Source: Enterobacter sp. RIT418
GTDB lineage: Bacteria > Pseudomonadota > Gammaproteobacteria > Enterobacterales > Enterobacteriaceae
Assembly: GCF_003057745.1 (NCBI RefSeq)
Contig: NZ_QBJD02000002.1
Location: 62,001-126,000, forward strand
Direction of reading: 5' to 3'
Length of the DNA stretch: 64,000 nucleotides
In this document: positions 18,745-30,841 of the stretch, one piece after another
Layout of the letters: each line of letters starts with the position of its first letter
How positions within the stretch are numbered: position 1 is the first letter of the stretch
Translations under genes and position numbers: made by a program
Notes under the pieces: generated by a model
Databases searched by the model: none
Told to the model about the DNA's origin: nothing
Seen by the model: the letters and a program-made list of their open reading frames with translations, nothing else

Positions 18745-20970
18745 TTAAGTCCTTTGTGAACATGTCCGGGCAGCGGCAACAACGGCCTGTCCGAACGAGA
18801 TTGCCCCGTCGCCTGAAGGCAGGCGATGAGGAAAAAGAAGCGTGAAGTCAGAAAGATAGTGGCGCAGGCGCGCGCGCAGCAGGCGGTTATGCATTACGCC
18901 GCCGCTCAGGCAGATCGTTGAAAGCGACAGGCGGCGGGCGTGACGCGCGGCTAACTCCGCCAGCCCTTTTGCCAGCGCGTCGTGAAACGCCCACGCCCGC
19001 TCGCTGGGCCCGGCCTGCCAGTTCAGCCACTGCTGCCAGAACAGCGCGAGGTTCTCCACCGCCAGCATGACCGGGTGTTCGACGCCATCGCAGCGCGCCG
19101 CCAGCGCTTCCAGACGACAGGCCGCCTCGCCTTCATAGCTCTGCTTTTCAGGCACGATGCCCAGCGCGCAGGCCACCGCGTCAAAAAGCCGACCGCAGGA
19201 AGAGGCCAGCGGCGCGTTGATCCCGCGGGCTATCGCCCTTGCCAGCAGCGCCCAGCCCTGCTGCTGCACCACGCATGTTTCGGGGCGCTGCTGCCAGTCC
19301 GGCACAAACGCCAGGCAGTGGGCGAGGAGGCTGCGCCAGGGCTGCATAGCGGCCAGATCGCCGCCCGGCAGCGCTACGGCAGGCAGGCCACCTAAATGTT
19401 CGCAGTCGCGGTAATTGACCCGCAGGCACTCGCCGCCCCACAGCGCGCCGTTCTCGCCCATGCCGATCCCGTCCAGCGTCAGGGCGATCGCATCGCCTGC
19501 ATCCAGCGCCCAGCCGTTTTCGGCCAGGCACGCCGCCGCGTGGGCGTGATGGTGCAGCACCGTCTCAACGGGCAGCCCCTGCGCCTCCGCCCATTTTCGC
19601 GCGCGATAGCCCGGGTGCGCATCGCACACCGCGCGCTCCGCCCGGAACCCGTAGATCTGCTGCATCACCGACAGCGCCGAGCGCCACTGGGCCTCGACGC
19701 TGTCGTCGCTGAGATCGCCAAAGTGCTGGCTCAGCATCCCCTGGCTCCCGCGCACCAGGCAGAAGGTATTTTTCATCTCGCTGCCGGTGCAGACCATGGC
19801 GGGAATATTGTCGAAACCGGCGGGCAGCGTGAGGGCATCCGGCACGAAGCCGCGCGCCCGGCGCAGCACCGCGCCGTCGCGATCGACAACCGAATCATCC
19901 ATTCTTTGCAGGATGTCGCGGTTGTGCAGCAAAAAGCCGTCGGCGATATCCCCCAGCGCGTCCAGCGCCTCCTGATTGGTGACGGCGGGCGGTCTGCCGC
20001 TCAGGTTGCCGGAAGTCATCACCAGCGGGCGGGCGCAGTCCGATAGCAGAAGGTGCTGTAGCGGGCTGGCGGGCAGCATAACGCCCACCGCGTCCAGCCC
20101 CGGGGCAATCGCCTCCGGCAGCGCGGGCAGCCACGCTTTGGGCGTTAAGACGATAGGGGCCGCGGGCGATTGCAGCAGCGCCTGAACCGGCGCGGGCAGG
20201 CCGTCCGCCTGGCCGATCATCACCGCCAGCGGCTTTGCGGGACGCCGCTTGCGCGCCCGCAGCGTCGCCACCGCCTGCGGGTTTTGCGCGTCGCAGGCCA
20301 GGTGGAACCCTCCCAGCCCTTTAATCGCAACGATGCCGCCGCGCTTTAGCATCTCAACCGCTTCGCGCAGGGCGGCCTCGCGCGTGGTGCAGGCATCACC
20401 CGCTCGCCACTCCAGCTCGGGCCCGCACGCCGGGCAGGCTACCGGCTGGGCGTGAAAGCGCCTGTCGGCAGGGTTAAGGTACTCGGCTTCACACGGCGCG
20501 CAGAGCGGAAACCGCGCCATTGACGTTGCAGGACGGTCATAGGGCATGGCGCGGATGATGGTGAAGCGCGGGCCGCAGTGGGTACAGTTGATAAACGGAT
20601 AGCGGTAGCGACGCTCGCCGGGGTCATACATTTCCGCCAGGCACGCCGGGCAGGTGGCGGCGTCCGGCACGATCTGCGTGTCCATCGCGCCGCCCGCGCT
20701 GTGGCGGATGGTGAAGCCCGCGGGCGCGGACGCCCACGTGAACGGCTGCGCGTCAACGCTGTCGATGCGGGCCAGCGGCGGGCACTCCTGCTGCAATCCG
20801 GCGGTGAAGTCCGCCCCATCCCCCACCAGACGCACCAGCACGCCTTCCCCGTCGTTACAAACGTCTCCCGCCAGCTGTAGCCGGTGCGCAAGCTGCCACA
20901 CGAAGGGCCGAAAGCCCACGCCCTGCACCTTGCCGCGCACCCGCAGCTGGACGCCGCCGCTGATCATCAT
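18745..20970 (-). CDS. hypF: Hydrogenase maturation carbamoyltransferase HypF
   Basis: 741 residues (E. coli 750). It uses carbamoyl phosphate and ATP to carbamoylate the C-terminal cysteine of HypE, the source of the cyanide ligands of NiFe hydrogenases. In order: an acylphosphatase domain ([18 protein letters not shown]), two zinc fingers (CPAC...CTHCGPR and CAPCEAEY...CPACGPE), a YrdC-like domain ([18 protein letters not shown]) and a Kae1-like domain with [14 protein letters not shown]. The start follows the hydN stop by three bases. The ATG run at 20962-20970 leaves the exact start uncertain by one or two codons. Confidence 0.96.
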   Translation of the reverse strand: MMISGGVQLRVRGKVQGVGFRPFVWQLAHRLQLAGDVCNDGEGVLVRLVGDGADFTAGLQQECPPLARIDSVDAQPFTWASAPAGFTIRHSAGGAMDTQIVPDAATCPACLAEMYDPGERRYRYPFINCTHCGPRFTIIRAMPYDRPATSMARFPLCAPCEAEYLNPADRRFHAQPVACPACGPELEWRAGDACTTREAALREAVEMLKRGGIVAIKGLGGFHLACDAQNPQAVATLRARKRRPAKPLAVMIGQADGLPAPVQALLQSPAAPIVLTPKAWLPALPEAIAPGLDAVGVMLPASPLQHLLLSDCARPLVMTSGNLSGRPPAVTNQEALDALGDIADGFLLHNRDILQRMDDSVVDRDGAVLRRARGFVPDALTLPAGFDNIPAMVCTGSEMKNTFCLVRGSQGMLSQHFGDLSDDSVEAQWRSALSVMQQIYGFRAERAVCDAHPGYRARKWAEAQGLPVETVLHHHAHAAACLAENGWALDAGDAIALTLDGIGMGENGALWGGECLRVNYRDCEHLGGLPAVALPGGDLAAMQPWRSLLAHCLAFVPDWQQRPETCVVQQQGWALLARAIARGINAPLASSCGRLFDAVACALGIVPEKQSYEGEAACRLEALAARCDGVEHPVMLAVENLALFWQQWLNWQAGPSERAWAFHDALAKGLAELAARHARRLSLSTICLSGGVMHNRLLRARLRHYLSDFTLLFPHRLPSGDGAISFGQAVVAAARTCSQRT

Positions 20971-20973
20971 CAG

Positions 20974-21519
20974 TCAGAAAAGCAGGGATGACGAGGTGTC
21001 GAACGCCGCGCGACGGCGCTTCTCGGCGCTCATCTGCTCGAGCTTGTCGCGATCCACGCAGACCAGCGCGTGCGTCGGGCACGCTTCCATGCAGGCCGGG
21101 CCGCCTTCGCGCTGGTAGCAGAGGTCGCATTTGTTGGCCTCGACCTTCTCGGCGCGCACGCTCAGCCCCATGCCGCTGTTGCGCACAACCGGGCGAACCA
21201 CGACCTCCATCGCGCCGTACGGGCAGGCCACCACGCAGGTTTTACAGCCAATGCAGCGCTCCTGCATGACGTGGACAAAGCCTTTTTCGCGCTTAATCGC
21301 CCCGTTCGGGCAGACGTTGGCGCACGGCGCATCTTCACACTGGCGGCAGATGGCCGCCGTTGAAATATTCACGCCCTTAATGACGTGAATGCGCGGCAGA
21401 AATGATTCGGGGGTCAGCGAGGCGCAGTCCTGCTCCGCCTGATGGGATACAACGCACGCCACTTCACAGGTACGGCAGCCAATGCACTTACTGGCATCGG
21501 CCATCATAAAACGGTTCAT
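20974..21519 (-). CDS. hydN: Electron transport iron-sulfur protein HydN
   Basis: 181 residues from ATG 21517-21519 (MNRFMMADASKCIGCRTCEV); the longer frame adds eight unsupported residues. Four ferredoxin-type Cys clusters are visible: CIGCRTCEVAC, CRQCEDAPCANVC, CIGCKTCVVAC and CDLC...C...C. It is thought to carry electrons between formate dehydrogenase H and hydrogenase and is close to HycB. It ends with a serine/leucine tail differing from the K-12 C-terminus. Transcribed with hypF from the sigma54-type promoter upstream. Confidence 0.95.
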   Translation of the reverse strand: MNRFMMADASKCIGCRTCEVACVVSHQAEQDCASLTPESFLPRIHVIKGVNISTAAICRQCEDAPCANVCPNGAIKREKGFVHVMQERCIGCKTCVVACPYGAMEVVVRPVVRNSGMGLSVRAEKVEANKCDLCYQREGGPACMEACPTHALVCVDRDKLEQMSAEKRRRAAFDTSSSLLF

Positions 21520-21553
21520 CTGCTTCTCCAGCATAACAATCATGCGCGAAGCT

Positions 21554-21570
21554 ATTCATAAACCATGCCA
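21554..21570 (-). promoter_or_regulatory. sigma54-type promoter of hydN-hypF
   Basis: On the minus strand TGGCATGGTTTATGAAT has the -24 GG and a GA where the -12 GC is expected, ten bases apart. It starts about 35 bases before hydN. Sequence on its upstream side (TTTTATCGTATTGATTT on the plus strand) is one base from an IHF match. E. coli hydN-hypF is known to be sigma54/FhlA dependent. Confidence 0.7.
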
Positions 21571-21616
21571 GTTTTTATCGTATTGATTTTATTGAGATTT
21601 AAAAAGAAAACGGCAC

Positions 21617-21642
21617 TGTCATCGTCATAAGTGACGATGACA
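21617..21642. promoter_or_regulatory. Perfect palindrome upstream of hydN, probable FhlA activator site
   Basis: TGTCATCGTCA, four bases (TAAG), then TGACGATGACA: 11-base perfect arms. The GTCATCGTCA half also occurs in the hycA-hypA intergenic region at 33933-33942. It lies about 50 bases upstream of the sigma54-type promoter, right for an enhancer. It also falls 11 bases before the ascG stop position on the hydN side, so it may double as a hairpin ending ascG mRNA. Confidence 0.6.
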
Positions 21643-21652
21643 GATGTCGACG

Positions 21653-22666
21653 TCAGCGGTGCGGCCCGTCGATGACGGAATCGCGAAGGAGCAGCTCGCC
21701 CGGGAAGGATTGCTGCGAGGTAAACTCACCGCCGTCCAGCATAAAGATCAGGCGGCTGATGGTCTCTTTAATCATCTCCGTTACCGGAATACGCACGCTC
21801 GACAGCGACGGCGTGAGGTAAGGCGCGATCGCCACGTCGTCAAAACCGATTACCGACACCGCGTCCGGCATCGCTTTACCGCACTCGTGCAGCCGCTTCA
21901 TGGCCCCAATCGCCATGTCGTCATTGCTGGCCACCAGCGCGGTAAACGTCTCGCCGCGCGCAACCAGGCCGGAGACGGCCTCCGCGCCGCTGATCGGAGT
22001 CCACTTTCCCTGCGCCACCAGCGTTTCGCGCAGCGGAATGCCGTGCTGCGCCAGCGCCTCTTTGTAACCCGACAGACGTTCAACGCCGGTTGGGGAATCC
22101 GGCGAGCCGGTGATAAAGGCGATATCGCGGTGCCCTTTTTCAATAAGCTGTTCCACCGCCTGCCGGCACGACGCCTTATGATCGGACCAGACGCAGTGGC
22201 TGCTGTTTTTCCGCAGGCGGCGGTTAAGCACCATAATCGGCTGCTCGCATCTCTCGACGATCTCGTCCATCTCGTCCACGCTCAGAAAGCGCGGATAGAT
22301 GATCACCGCGTCGCAGCGCATATCGAGCAGATACTGTATCGCCTCGCGCTCTTCGTCGGCGCTGTGCTTGCCGTCCGCCAGAATCAGCTGACGCCCCTTC
22401 TCTTCCGTCATCCGCGCGGCGTGGAACAGCAGTTCGCTAAAGTAGACGCCGTGATAAAGGGTGTTCGTCACCACCAGCCCCAGCGTCTGGGTGCGTTTGG
22501 TCGCCAGGTTACGCGCCAGCAGATTAGGCCGATACCCGCTCTCTTCGATCGCCTGAAACACCCGGTCTTTGGTCTCCTGGCTGACGTAGCCATTGCCCGA
22601 CAGCACCCGCGAGACCGTCGCTTTTGAAACGCCTGCCCGCTTCGCCACTTCCAGCATCGTGGTCAT
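21653..22666 (-). CDS. ascG: LacI-family repressor AscG
   Basis: 337 residues from ATG 22664-22666. The N-terminal HTH MTTMLEVAKRAGVSKATVSR is almost identical to K-12 AscG. A periplasmic-binding-protein-like sensor follows (LGLVVTNTLYHGVYF, NDDMAIGAM, VSVIGFDDVAI). It represses the divergent ascFB operon and, in E. coli, its own gene. The frame is intact; in K-12 ascG is interrupted in some lineages. The operator is the palindrome at 22833-22844. Confidence 0.95.
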   Translation of the reverse strand: MTTMLEVAKRAGVSKATVSRVLSGNGYVSQETKDRVFQAIEESGYRPNLLARNLATKRTQTLGLVVTNTLYHGVYFSELLFHAARMTEEKGRQLILADGKHSADEEREAIQYLLDMRCDAVIIYPRFLSVDEMDEIVERCEQPIMVLNRRLRKNSSHCVWSDHKASCRQAVEQLIEKGHRDIAFITGSPDSPTGVERLSGYKEALAQHGIPLRETLVAQGKWTPISGAEAVSGLVARGETFTALVASNDDMAIGAMKRLHECGKAMPDAVSVIGFDDVAIAPYLTPSLSSVRIPVTEMIKETISRLIFMLDGGEFTSQQSFPGELLLRDSVIDGPHR

Positions 22667-22755
22667 GTTGTTATTCCTTTGAAACTGATTAGGCGCAGTG
22701 TACTGCACCGCAGAAAAATTGTCCCAGCGGCAATCACGCGCGCCGAATTGCTCGT

Positions 22756-22771
22756 GGTGATCAGCATCACG
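22756..22771. promoter_or_regulatory. CRP-like site between ascG and ascF
   Basis: GGTGATCAGCATCACG resembles the CRP site (TGTGA-N6-TCACA) with one mismatch in each half and sits 110 bases before ascF. Catabolite activation of a beta-glucoside operon is expected. CRP binding is inferred. Confidence 0.6.
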
Positions 22772-22832
22772 AAACGAAAAAATGTATAAAAAGCGATCTT
22801 GTTTGATTGAAAGAAACTCATGATGATTATGT

Positions 22833-22844
22833 GAAACCGGTTTC
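22833..22844. promoter_or_regulatory. AscG operator upstream of ascF
   Basis: GAAACCGGTTTC is a perfect palindrome of the LacI/GalR type and matches the AscG consensus TGAAACCGGTTTCA at its core. It lies 36 bases upstream of ascF. A weaker half-match, TTGAAAGAAACTCA, lies about 20 bases further upstream. Confidence 0.85.
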
Positions 22845-22880
22845 CTACATTTCCTTAAAACAACAACAGGACCACCTCCG

Positions 22881-25767
<2,887 letters not shown>

Positions 25768-25774
25768 CCTGTCC

Positions 25775-25902
25775 TTACCCCTCTCCCCATAGGGGAGAGG
25801 GAACCGTTTGGTGCGGTTTTCAGCCTCTTTACTCCGGGAATAAAGGACTGCTCGGCGCGGTTTTCACCCTCTCCCCTCTGGGGAGAGGGCCGGGGTGAGG
25901 GG
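25775..25902. repeat. Convergent pair of GC-rich palindromic repeats between ascB and hycI
   Basis: Two copies of the CCCTCTCCC...GGGAGAGGG element face each other: 25778-25801 in plus orientation and 25867-25902 in minus orientation. Each is followed on the inside by AACCGTTTGG- or ACCGCG-type sequence and the two are joined by about 65 bases. The layout recalls a BIME. The second copy forms the last codons and stop of hycI. The hairpin pair could terminate both ascB and hycI. Confidence 0.75.
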
Positions 25903-26349
25903 CGGAAAACCCCCGTCCCCAACCCACCCTTCAAGCCGTGAATAAACCTCTTCCACCGCCGCTTTCACCGGCGGCGTCATCGGGTAATAAAACCCAACGA
26001 TGTCCGGCTGAATGCCCAAAAACAGCACCTCGCCCACGTCGTCCTTGATCTGATCGACCAGGTAATTCAGCGGCATATTGTGCGTCGTCATCATAAACAT
26101 CTCGGCGATGTCGTCCGGATCGATCAGGCGGATCTCGCCGGGGTTGAGCCCCATATCGGTAGCATCGACGATCAGCAGCTTTTCAGGGCGCAGTTCGCGA
26201 ATGGCAACCACGTCGTTTTCCGGGGCGCTGCCGCCGTCAATCACTATCCACTTGCCCTGCGGGTTTGCGGCACACATTTCCGCCAGCAGCGGGCCTGCGC
26301 CGTCGTCGCCCATCATGCTGTTGCCGACACACAGTAAAACGTCAGTCAC
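25864..26349 (-). CDS. hycI: Hydrogenase 3 maturation endopeptidase HycI, with repeat-derived C-terminal tail
   Basis: 161 residues (E. coli 156). After nickel insertion it removes the C-terminal 32 residues of HycE, probably sensing Ni in the active site. The N-terminal VLLCVGNSMMGDDGAGP (metal-binding Asp16), VDATDMG (Asp62) and TTHNMPL (His90) are intact. Identity to the E. coli protein holds through RLEGWVGDGGF; the last 13 residues, [13 protein letters not shown], are translated from the palindromic repeat, replacing AQLAVEEE of K-12. It overlaps hycH by eight bases. Confidence 0.93.
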   Translation of the reverse strand: MTDVLLCVGNSMMGDDGAGPLLAEMCAANPQGKWIVIDGGSAPENDVVAIRELRPEKLLIVDATDMGLNPGEIRLIDPDDIAEMFMMTTHNMPLNYLVDQIKDDVGEVLFLGIQPDIVGFYYPMTPPVKAAVEEVYSRLEGWVGDGGFPPLTPALSPEGRG

Positions 26350-26752
26350 GTAATCTCCTCACCATCAGATAGATGGCGCTCTCCTGATGAATATCGTGCA
26401 GCATGCCAAGCAGCGTTTTGCTCCACGCCTGCTGCTCCGGGGTTTGCCTGCCGAGCGCCGCATCGAAGGCGTTGGCGAGCATCGCAATATGGTTAGCGTC
26501 GATGACGATCTCACCGTATTTCGGCACGCCCTCCATCTTGCGCCGCGCCGTGCTGCCCTCCTCCAGCGTGGCGATCCACGCCAGATAATCGGGCCACGGG
26601 CAGCTCAGCGCCGCTTCCAGACAGTCGATCACCCCGAGGTGGTGCCCAATCGCCAGGCTGTAATAGACCACCTGCTGCGCCGCATCCGGCGTGGCATCGT
26701 TCTCATCAATAAACTTGCGGCTCAGCTGGCTGAACACCACCGTCTCACTCAT
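26342..26752 (-). CDS. hycH: Formate hydrogenlyase maturation protein HycH
   Basis: 136 residues, the E. coli length. It helps assemble the formate hydrogenlyase-1 complex; its exact activity is not established, and no catalytic motif is evident. The overlaps with hycG (four bases) and hycI (eight bases) show tight coupling at the end of the hyc operon. Confidence 0.93.
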   Translation of the reverse strand: MSETVVFSQLSRKFIDENDATPDAAQQVVYYSLAIGHHLGVIDCLEAALSCPWPDYLAWIATLEEGSTARRKMEGVPKYGEIVIDANHIAMLANAFDAALGRQTPEQQAWSKTLLGMLHDIHQESAIYLMVRRLRD

Positions 26753-27516
26753 CGGATGCGCGCCTCGTCTACAATGCTGTTCAGGTTCGCCACGATCTCA
26801 TTCAGACGCGGATCGTTCTCCGCCTCCAGCCAGCGCGCCACCTGATGGTCGCCCTGGCTCAGCAGGCGCAGATAGTCGTCGGCAATCTGGCGACCGTAGC
26901 GATACCCCGCCAGCCTGCGCGCCGTGCGGTCAACCTTCACGCGCAGCGGCTGCACCATGTCCGGATGCAGAATGGCCGCAGGCTGGTTGTCCAGCTCGCC
27001 AGGCTCGCGGGCGTGGATTTTCTGCTCCAGCAGCCCGAGCGCCATCGCGAAGCCGTACAGCGTTGCGGCCGGCGTCGGCGGGCAGCCCGGAATGTAGACG
27101 TCCACCGGCACGATTTTGTCAGTGCCGCCCCACACGCAGTACAGGTCGTGGAAGATGCCGCCGCTGTTGCCGCAGGCCCCGTACGAAATGCAGATTTTGG
27201 GATCGGGCGCGGACTGCCAGGCGCGCAGCGCGGGCGAGCGCATGGCGCGGGTGACGGCTCCAGTGAACAGCAGGATGTCCGCATGACGAGGGGACGGCAC
27301 CACTTTGATCCCGAAGCGTTCGGCGTCGAACAGCGGCGACAGCGTGGCGAAGATTTCAATCTCGCAGCCGTTGCAGCCGCCGCAGTCCACGCGGTAGACG
27401 TAGGCCGAGCGTTTGATTTTTTTCAGCAGCGACGCCTTCATGCTGGCGATGGATTCCTCCACCGTCATCGGCACCGGCATGCCATTGTCGTCGCGCGGGC
27501 CGAGTAAGTTTTCCAT
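26749..27516 (-). CDS. hycG: Hydrogenase 3 small subunit HycG
   Basis: 255 residues, as in E. coli. A NuoB-like subunit holding the [4Fe-4S] cluster next to the NiFe site; ligand cysteines are visible in [23 protein letters not shown] and PGCPPTP. It faces the cytoplasm in the FHL-1 complex. One base is shared with hycF. Confidence 0.96.
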   Translation of the reverse strand: MENLLGPRDDNGMPVPMTVEESIASMKASLLKKIKRSAYVYRVDCGGCNGCEIEIFATLSPLFDAERFGIKVVPSPRHADILLFTGAVTRAMRSPALRAWQSAPDPKICISYGACGNSGGIFHDLYCVWGGTDKIVPVDVYIPGCPPTPAATLYGFAMALGLLEQKIHAREPGELDNQPAAILHPDMVQPLRVKVDRTARRLAGYRYGRQIADDYLRLLSQGDHQVARWLEAENDPRLNEIVANLNSIVDEARIR

Positions 27517-28058
27517 TAGCTGGCCTCCCTCATGTGGCGGGTGATATCAATGCGGTCGGACGGCAGCAGGCACTTTTGACGCTTGCACTCCGGGCAGGTT
27601 TCAAAGCTTTCGCGGTGATGCTCCGCCCGAACGTCGCCGTTGTGCTGCAGCAGCGCGATGGCGTAGTCGATCTCTTTTTGCACGGCGAACGGGCGTTCGC
27701 ACACGCGGCAGTGGCACAGCGCGAAGCGCGACTGCTGGAGAAAATCGGCTTTTTTCCACACCGCCAGCTCGTACTCCTGCGACAGCCGGATGGCCGCCGT
27801 CGGGCACACTTCTTCACAGCGGCCGCAGAAGATGCAGCGCCCAAGGTTGAACTGCCACGCCAGCTCGCCGCCTTTCAGGTCGGTTTCCACCGTGAGCGCG
27901 TTTGACGGACAGGCGTTGACGCAGGCCGCGCAGCCAATGCACTGCTGCGGGTTGTGCTCGGGCTTGCCGCGAAAGTTTTTATCGACCGGCATCGGCTCCA
28001 GCGGATAGCTGCTGGTCTGTACGCCGGTTTTGATCGCTTTTTTGATAAAGGTAAACAT
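27516..28058 (-). CDS. hycF: Formate hydrogenlyase iron-sulfur subunit HycF
   Basis: 180 residues. A NuoI-like ferredoxin with two [4Fe-4S] motifs: [16 protein letters not shown] and [16 protein letters not shown]. Extra cysteines ([19 protein letters not shown]) lie in the C-terminal part as in E. coli. In K-12 it starts about ten bases after hycE; here 133 bases intervene, filled by the palindromic repeat pair 28089-28170. Confidence 0.96.
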   Translation of the reverse strand: MFTFIKKAIKTGVQTSSYPLEPMPVDKNFRGKPEHNPQQCIGCAACVNACPSNALTVETDLKGGELAWQFNLGRCIFCGRCEEVCPTAAIRLSQEYELAVWKKADFLQQSRFALCHCRVCERPFAVQKEIDYAIALLQHNGDVRAEHHRESFETCPECKRQKCLLPSDRIDITRHMREAS

Positions 28059-28088
28059 GTTTGCTCCTGCTTTCGTGCGGTTTTCTGA

Positions 28089-28170
28089 CCCTCACCCTAG
28101 CCCTCTCCCTGAAAGGGAGAGGGAACCGTTCGCACCCTCGCCCCTTTGGGGAGAGGGCCGGGGTGAGGGG
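28089..28170. repeat. Convergent pair of palindromic repeats inside the hyc operon, between hycE and hycF
   Basis: Element one (28089-28123) reads CCCTCACCCTAGCCCTCTCC in plus orientation; element two (28134-28170) reads the same series on the minus strand. They are joined by AACCGTTCGCACC. Both lie within the 133-base gap between hycE and hycF. Each copy can fold, and the two can pair with each other over about 25 bases. Possible effects are mRNA stabilisation of hycBCDE or partial termination before hycFGHI; neither is shown. Confidence 0.8.
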
Positions 28171-28191
28171 GTACAGACCGCACTACGTCAA

Positions 28192-29901
28192 CTATTTCAG
28201 CGGCGAGTTCTTACGCTCGATGCTGTAGCGCTCAAGCTCTTTGTACGGCACCACCTGGCTTTTCTTCCTGCGCACGTCCACCACCGTCATGCGGTCGGTG
28301 CAGGAGTAGCACGGGTCGAGGCTGCCGATGATGAGCGGCGCGTCGGACACCGTATTGCCGCGCAGCATGTAGCGCAGCGTCGGCCAGTTGGCGTAGGTCG
28401 CGGCGCGGCAGCGCCAGCGGTACAGCTTCTGGTTGTCGCCGGTCATGCTCCAGTGGATGTCGTCCCCGCGCGGCGCTTCGGCAAAGCCGAGGGCGAAGCG
28501 GTTCGGAATGTAGGTGAAGCCCTCGACCATCAACGGGCCGCCCGGCAGGTTATCCAGGCCAAAGTCGATCATGTTCAGCGCCGTGAAGACCTCGTTGATG
28601 CGCACCTTCAGCCGAGAGATAACGTCGCAGCCCTGCTCGCTGTGCACCTCCATCGGCAGCAGGCCGTAGCCGACGAACGGGTGATCGGCGCGGGTGTCGC
28701 GGGCGTGGCCGCTGGCGCGCACCATCGGGCCGACGTTGCTGAAGTCGCGGGCAATTTCCGGATCAAGACGGCCAATCCCCACGGTGCGCTGCTCGATGTT
28801 TGGCGTGCTGAGCAGCATATCCACCAGCTCCTGCACGTCGCGGCGCATCTGCTGCGCCAGCGCACGGGTCTGGATCATGTCGTCCTTCAGCAGGTCGCGG
28901 CGGATCCCGCCGATCAGGTTCAGGCCGTAGGTTTTACGCGCCCCGGTGAGGATCTCCGCCATCTTCATCGACGCTTCGCGCACGCGGAAGAACTGCATAA
29001 AGCCGGAGTCGAAGCCGACAAAGTGGCAGGCCAGGCCGAGGTTCAGCAGGTGCGAGTGCAGGCGCTCTACCTCCAGCAGAATGGCGCGGATCATCTGCGC
29101 GCGCTCTGGCACCACGATCCCCATGCCGTTTTCCACCGAGGTGGTGTAGGCGGTGCTGTGGGCAAAGCCGCAGATGCCGCACACGCGGTCGGAGAGGAAG
29201 GAGACTTCGTTATAGCCCATGCGGGTCTCCGCGAGCTTTTCCATGCCGCGGTGGACGTAGAACAGGCGGTAGTCAGCGTCGATAATGTTTTCGCCGTCGA
29301 CGAACAGGCGGAAGTGGCCCGGCTCGTCGGAGGTGACGTGCAGCGGGCCGATCGGCACCACGTTGTTCTTCTTGCTGCCCAGCTCGTTAATGAACTCGTA
29401 GGTTTCGCTGTCGGTGGTCGGCGCCGGGCGCTGGCGATAGTCCATGCTGTCTTTACGCAGCGGATAAAGTTCGTCCGGCCAGTCGTCCGGCAGCACCAGG
29501 CGGCGCTCGTCCGGCAGGCCGACCGGCACCAGCCCGTACATGTCGCGCACCTCGCGCTCGCCCCAAACCGCGGCAGGCACGCGCGGCGTAACGGACGGAT
29601 ACTCCGGCTTGTTCGGATCGACTTCGACGCGCACGGTGAGCCAGCACTTCTCGCCCTGCTCCATCGACATCACGTAGTAGACGGCGTAATTGCCGCACAG
29701 CTGGCGCTCGTCGTTGCCGAACAGCACCGACAGCCAGCCGCCCTGCCGGTAGTAAAGAAACTCCACCACTTCCGGCAGGTAGTTCACCTTGATGGTGACC
29801 GTTATCTGGTCTTTGGTCTGCCAGGACTCCTCCAGCACCACGCCAGGGAAGGCCTGATGCAACGCGGCGAGATACTGCTGACCTTTCTTTTCTTCAGACA
29901 T
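28192..29901 (-). CDS. hycE: Hydrogenase 3 large subunit HycE
   Basis: 569 residues. The N-terminal part is NuoC-like and the rest NuoD-like. NiFe ligands are in RVCGICGFAHS and DPCYSCTDR (Cys531, Cys534). HycI cleaves after Arg537, leaving exactly 32 C-terminal residues to remove, as in E. coli. It evolves H2 using electrons from formate dehydrogenase H via HycB. It is fifth in the hyc transcript, followed by the repeat pair instead of directly by hycF. Confidence 0.98.
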   Translation of the reverse strand: MSEEKKGQQYLAALHQAFPGVVLEESWQTKDQITVTIKVNYLPEVVEFLYYRQGGWLSVLFGNDERQLCGNYAVYYVMSMEQGEKCWLTVRVEVDPNKPEYPSVTPRVPAAVWGEREVRDMYGLVPVGLPDERRLVLPDDWPDELYPLRKDSMDYRQRPAPTTDSETYEFINELGSKKNNVVPIGPLHVTSDEPGHFRLFVDGENIIDADYRLFYVHRGMEKLAETRMGYNEVSFLSDRVCGICGFAHSTAYTTSVENGMGIVVPERAQMIRAILLEVERLHSHLLNLGLACHFVGFDSGFMQFFRVREASMKMAEILTGARKTYGLNLIGGIRRDLLKDDMIQTRALAQQMRRDVQELVDMLLSTPNIEQRTVGIGRLDPEIARDFSNVGPMVRASGHARDTRADHPFVGYGLLPMEVHSEQGCDVISRLKVRINEVFTALNMIDFGLDNLPGGPLMVEGFTYIPNRFALGFAEAPRGDDIHWSMTGDNQKLYRWRCRAATYANWPTLRYMLRGNTVSDAPLIIGSLDPCYSCTDRMTVVDVRRKKSQVVPYKELERYSIERKNSPLK

Positions 29902-29916
29902 AACTACTCTCTTTAA

Positions 29917-30840
29917 TCACGCCACCAGCAAGGAGACGAACGCTAAAAATGCAAAGCCAAAACCGGCCCAGGTAACGCGCGAGGTGGCGTTGAAGCGCAG
30001 GCGCGCCATGCTGTTCTCAAACAGGGCAATCACCAGCACGCCGACCACCAGCTTGAGCGCGGCAATCACCGCCGCCAGCACCAGCCCCGCGGCGGAGAAG
30101 TGCGTCATCTGCCCCCACGGGAAGAAGACGCCGACAAACATCTGCAGCACCACCAGCTGCTTCAGGCTGATGCCCCACTTGAGCACCGCAAAGCCGTAGC
30201 CGCTGTATTCAGTGAGCGGCCCTTCCTGAAGCTCCTGCTCCGCTTCCGCGAGGTCAAACGGCAGCTTGCCCATCTCAATAAAGGTGGCAAACGCGCAGGC
30301 GCAGAGCGCCAGCACCAGCGGGATAGAGCGGGAAACGGGCCAGTGATAGACCGTATCGGCGATATGGCTGATATGCGTTGAGCCCGCAACCTGCGCGGCC
30401 ACCCACAGCCCCAAAAGCAGGATCGGCTCAACCAGCACGCCGAGCATCGCCTCGCGGCTGGCGCCAATGCCGGTAAACGGGCTGCCGGTGTCGAGGCCCG
30501 CAATCGCAAAGAAGAAGCGCGCGATGGCGAAAAGGTAGATAAGGGTAATGAGATCGCCGAGCGCGGGCAGCGGCGACCCCACCGTGACCACCGGCAGCGC
30601 GGTGGCGATGGTGAGCATCACCCCGACCATCACAAACGGCGTCAGGCGGAAGACCCAGCCCGCGGCGTCCGGCGCCACGCTCTGGCGCGAGAGCAGCTTG
30701 AACAGGTCGCGGTACTCCTGAAGCACGCCGGGCCCGCGGCGGTTGTGCATCCGGGCGCGCGCCACGCGCGTGATGCCGGAAAGCAGCGGCGCGGCGGCAA
30801 AGAGCACCAGCGCCTGAAGTATTGCCAGTAACAGACTCAT
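29917..30840 (-). CDS. hycD: Formate hydrogenlyase membrane subunit HycD
   Basis: 307 residues, eight or so hydrophobic helices, NuoH-like. It anchors the FHL-1 hydrogenase arm in the inner membrane. The HNRRGPGVLQEYRDL loop near residue 32 and LAEAEQELQEGPLTEYSG near residue 200 are conserved in the family. It lies one base after hycC. Confidence 0.96.
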   Translation of the reverse strand: MSLLLAILQALVLFAAAPLLSGITRVARARMHNRRGPGVLQEYRDLFKLLSRQSVAPDAAGWVFRLTPFVMVGVMLTIATALPVVTVGSPLPALGDLITLIYLFAIARFFFAIAGLDTGSPFTGIGASREAMLGVLVEPILLLGLWVAAQVAGSTHISHIADTVYHWPVSRSIPLVLALCACAFATFIEMGKLPFDLAEAEQELQEGPLTEYSGYGFAVLKWGISLKQLVVLQMFVGVFFPWGQMTHFSAAGLVLAAVIAALKLVVGVLVIALFENSMARLRFNATSRVTWAGFGFAFLAFVSLLVA

Positions 30841-30841
30841 G

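Noticed and set aside
28030..29916. Plus-strand 628-residue ORF opposite hycE
   Set aside because: GC-rich antisense shadow of hycE; no motif, and it reads through the palindromic repeat.
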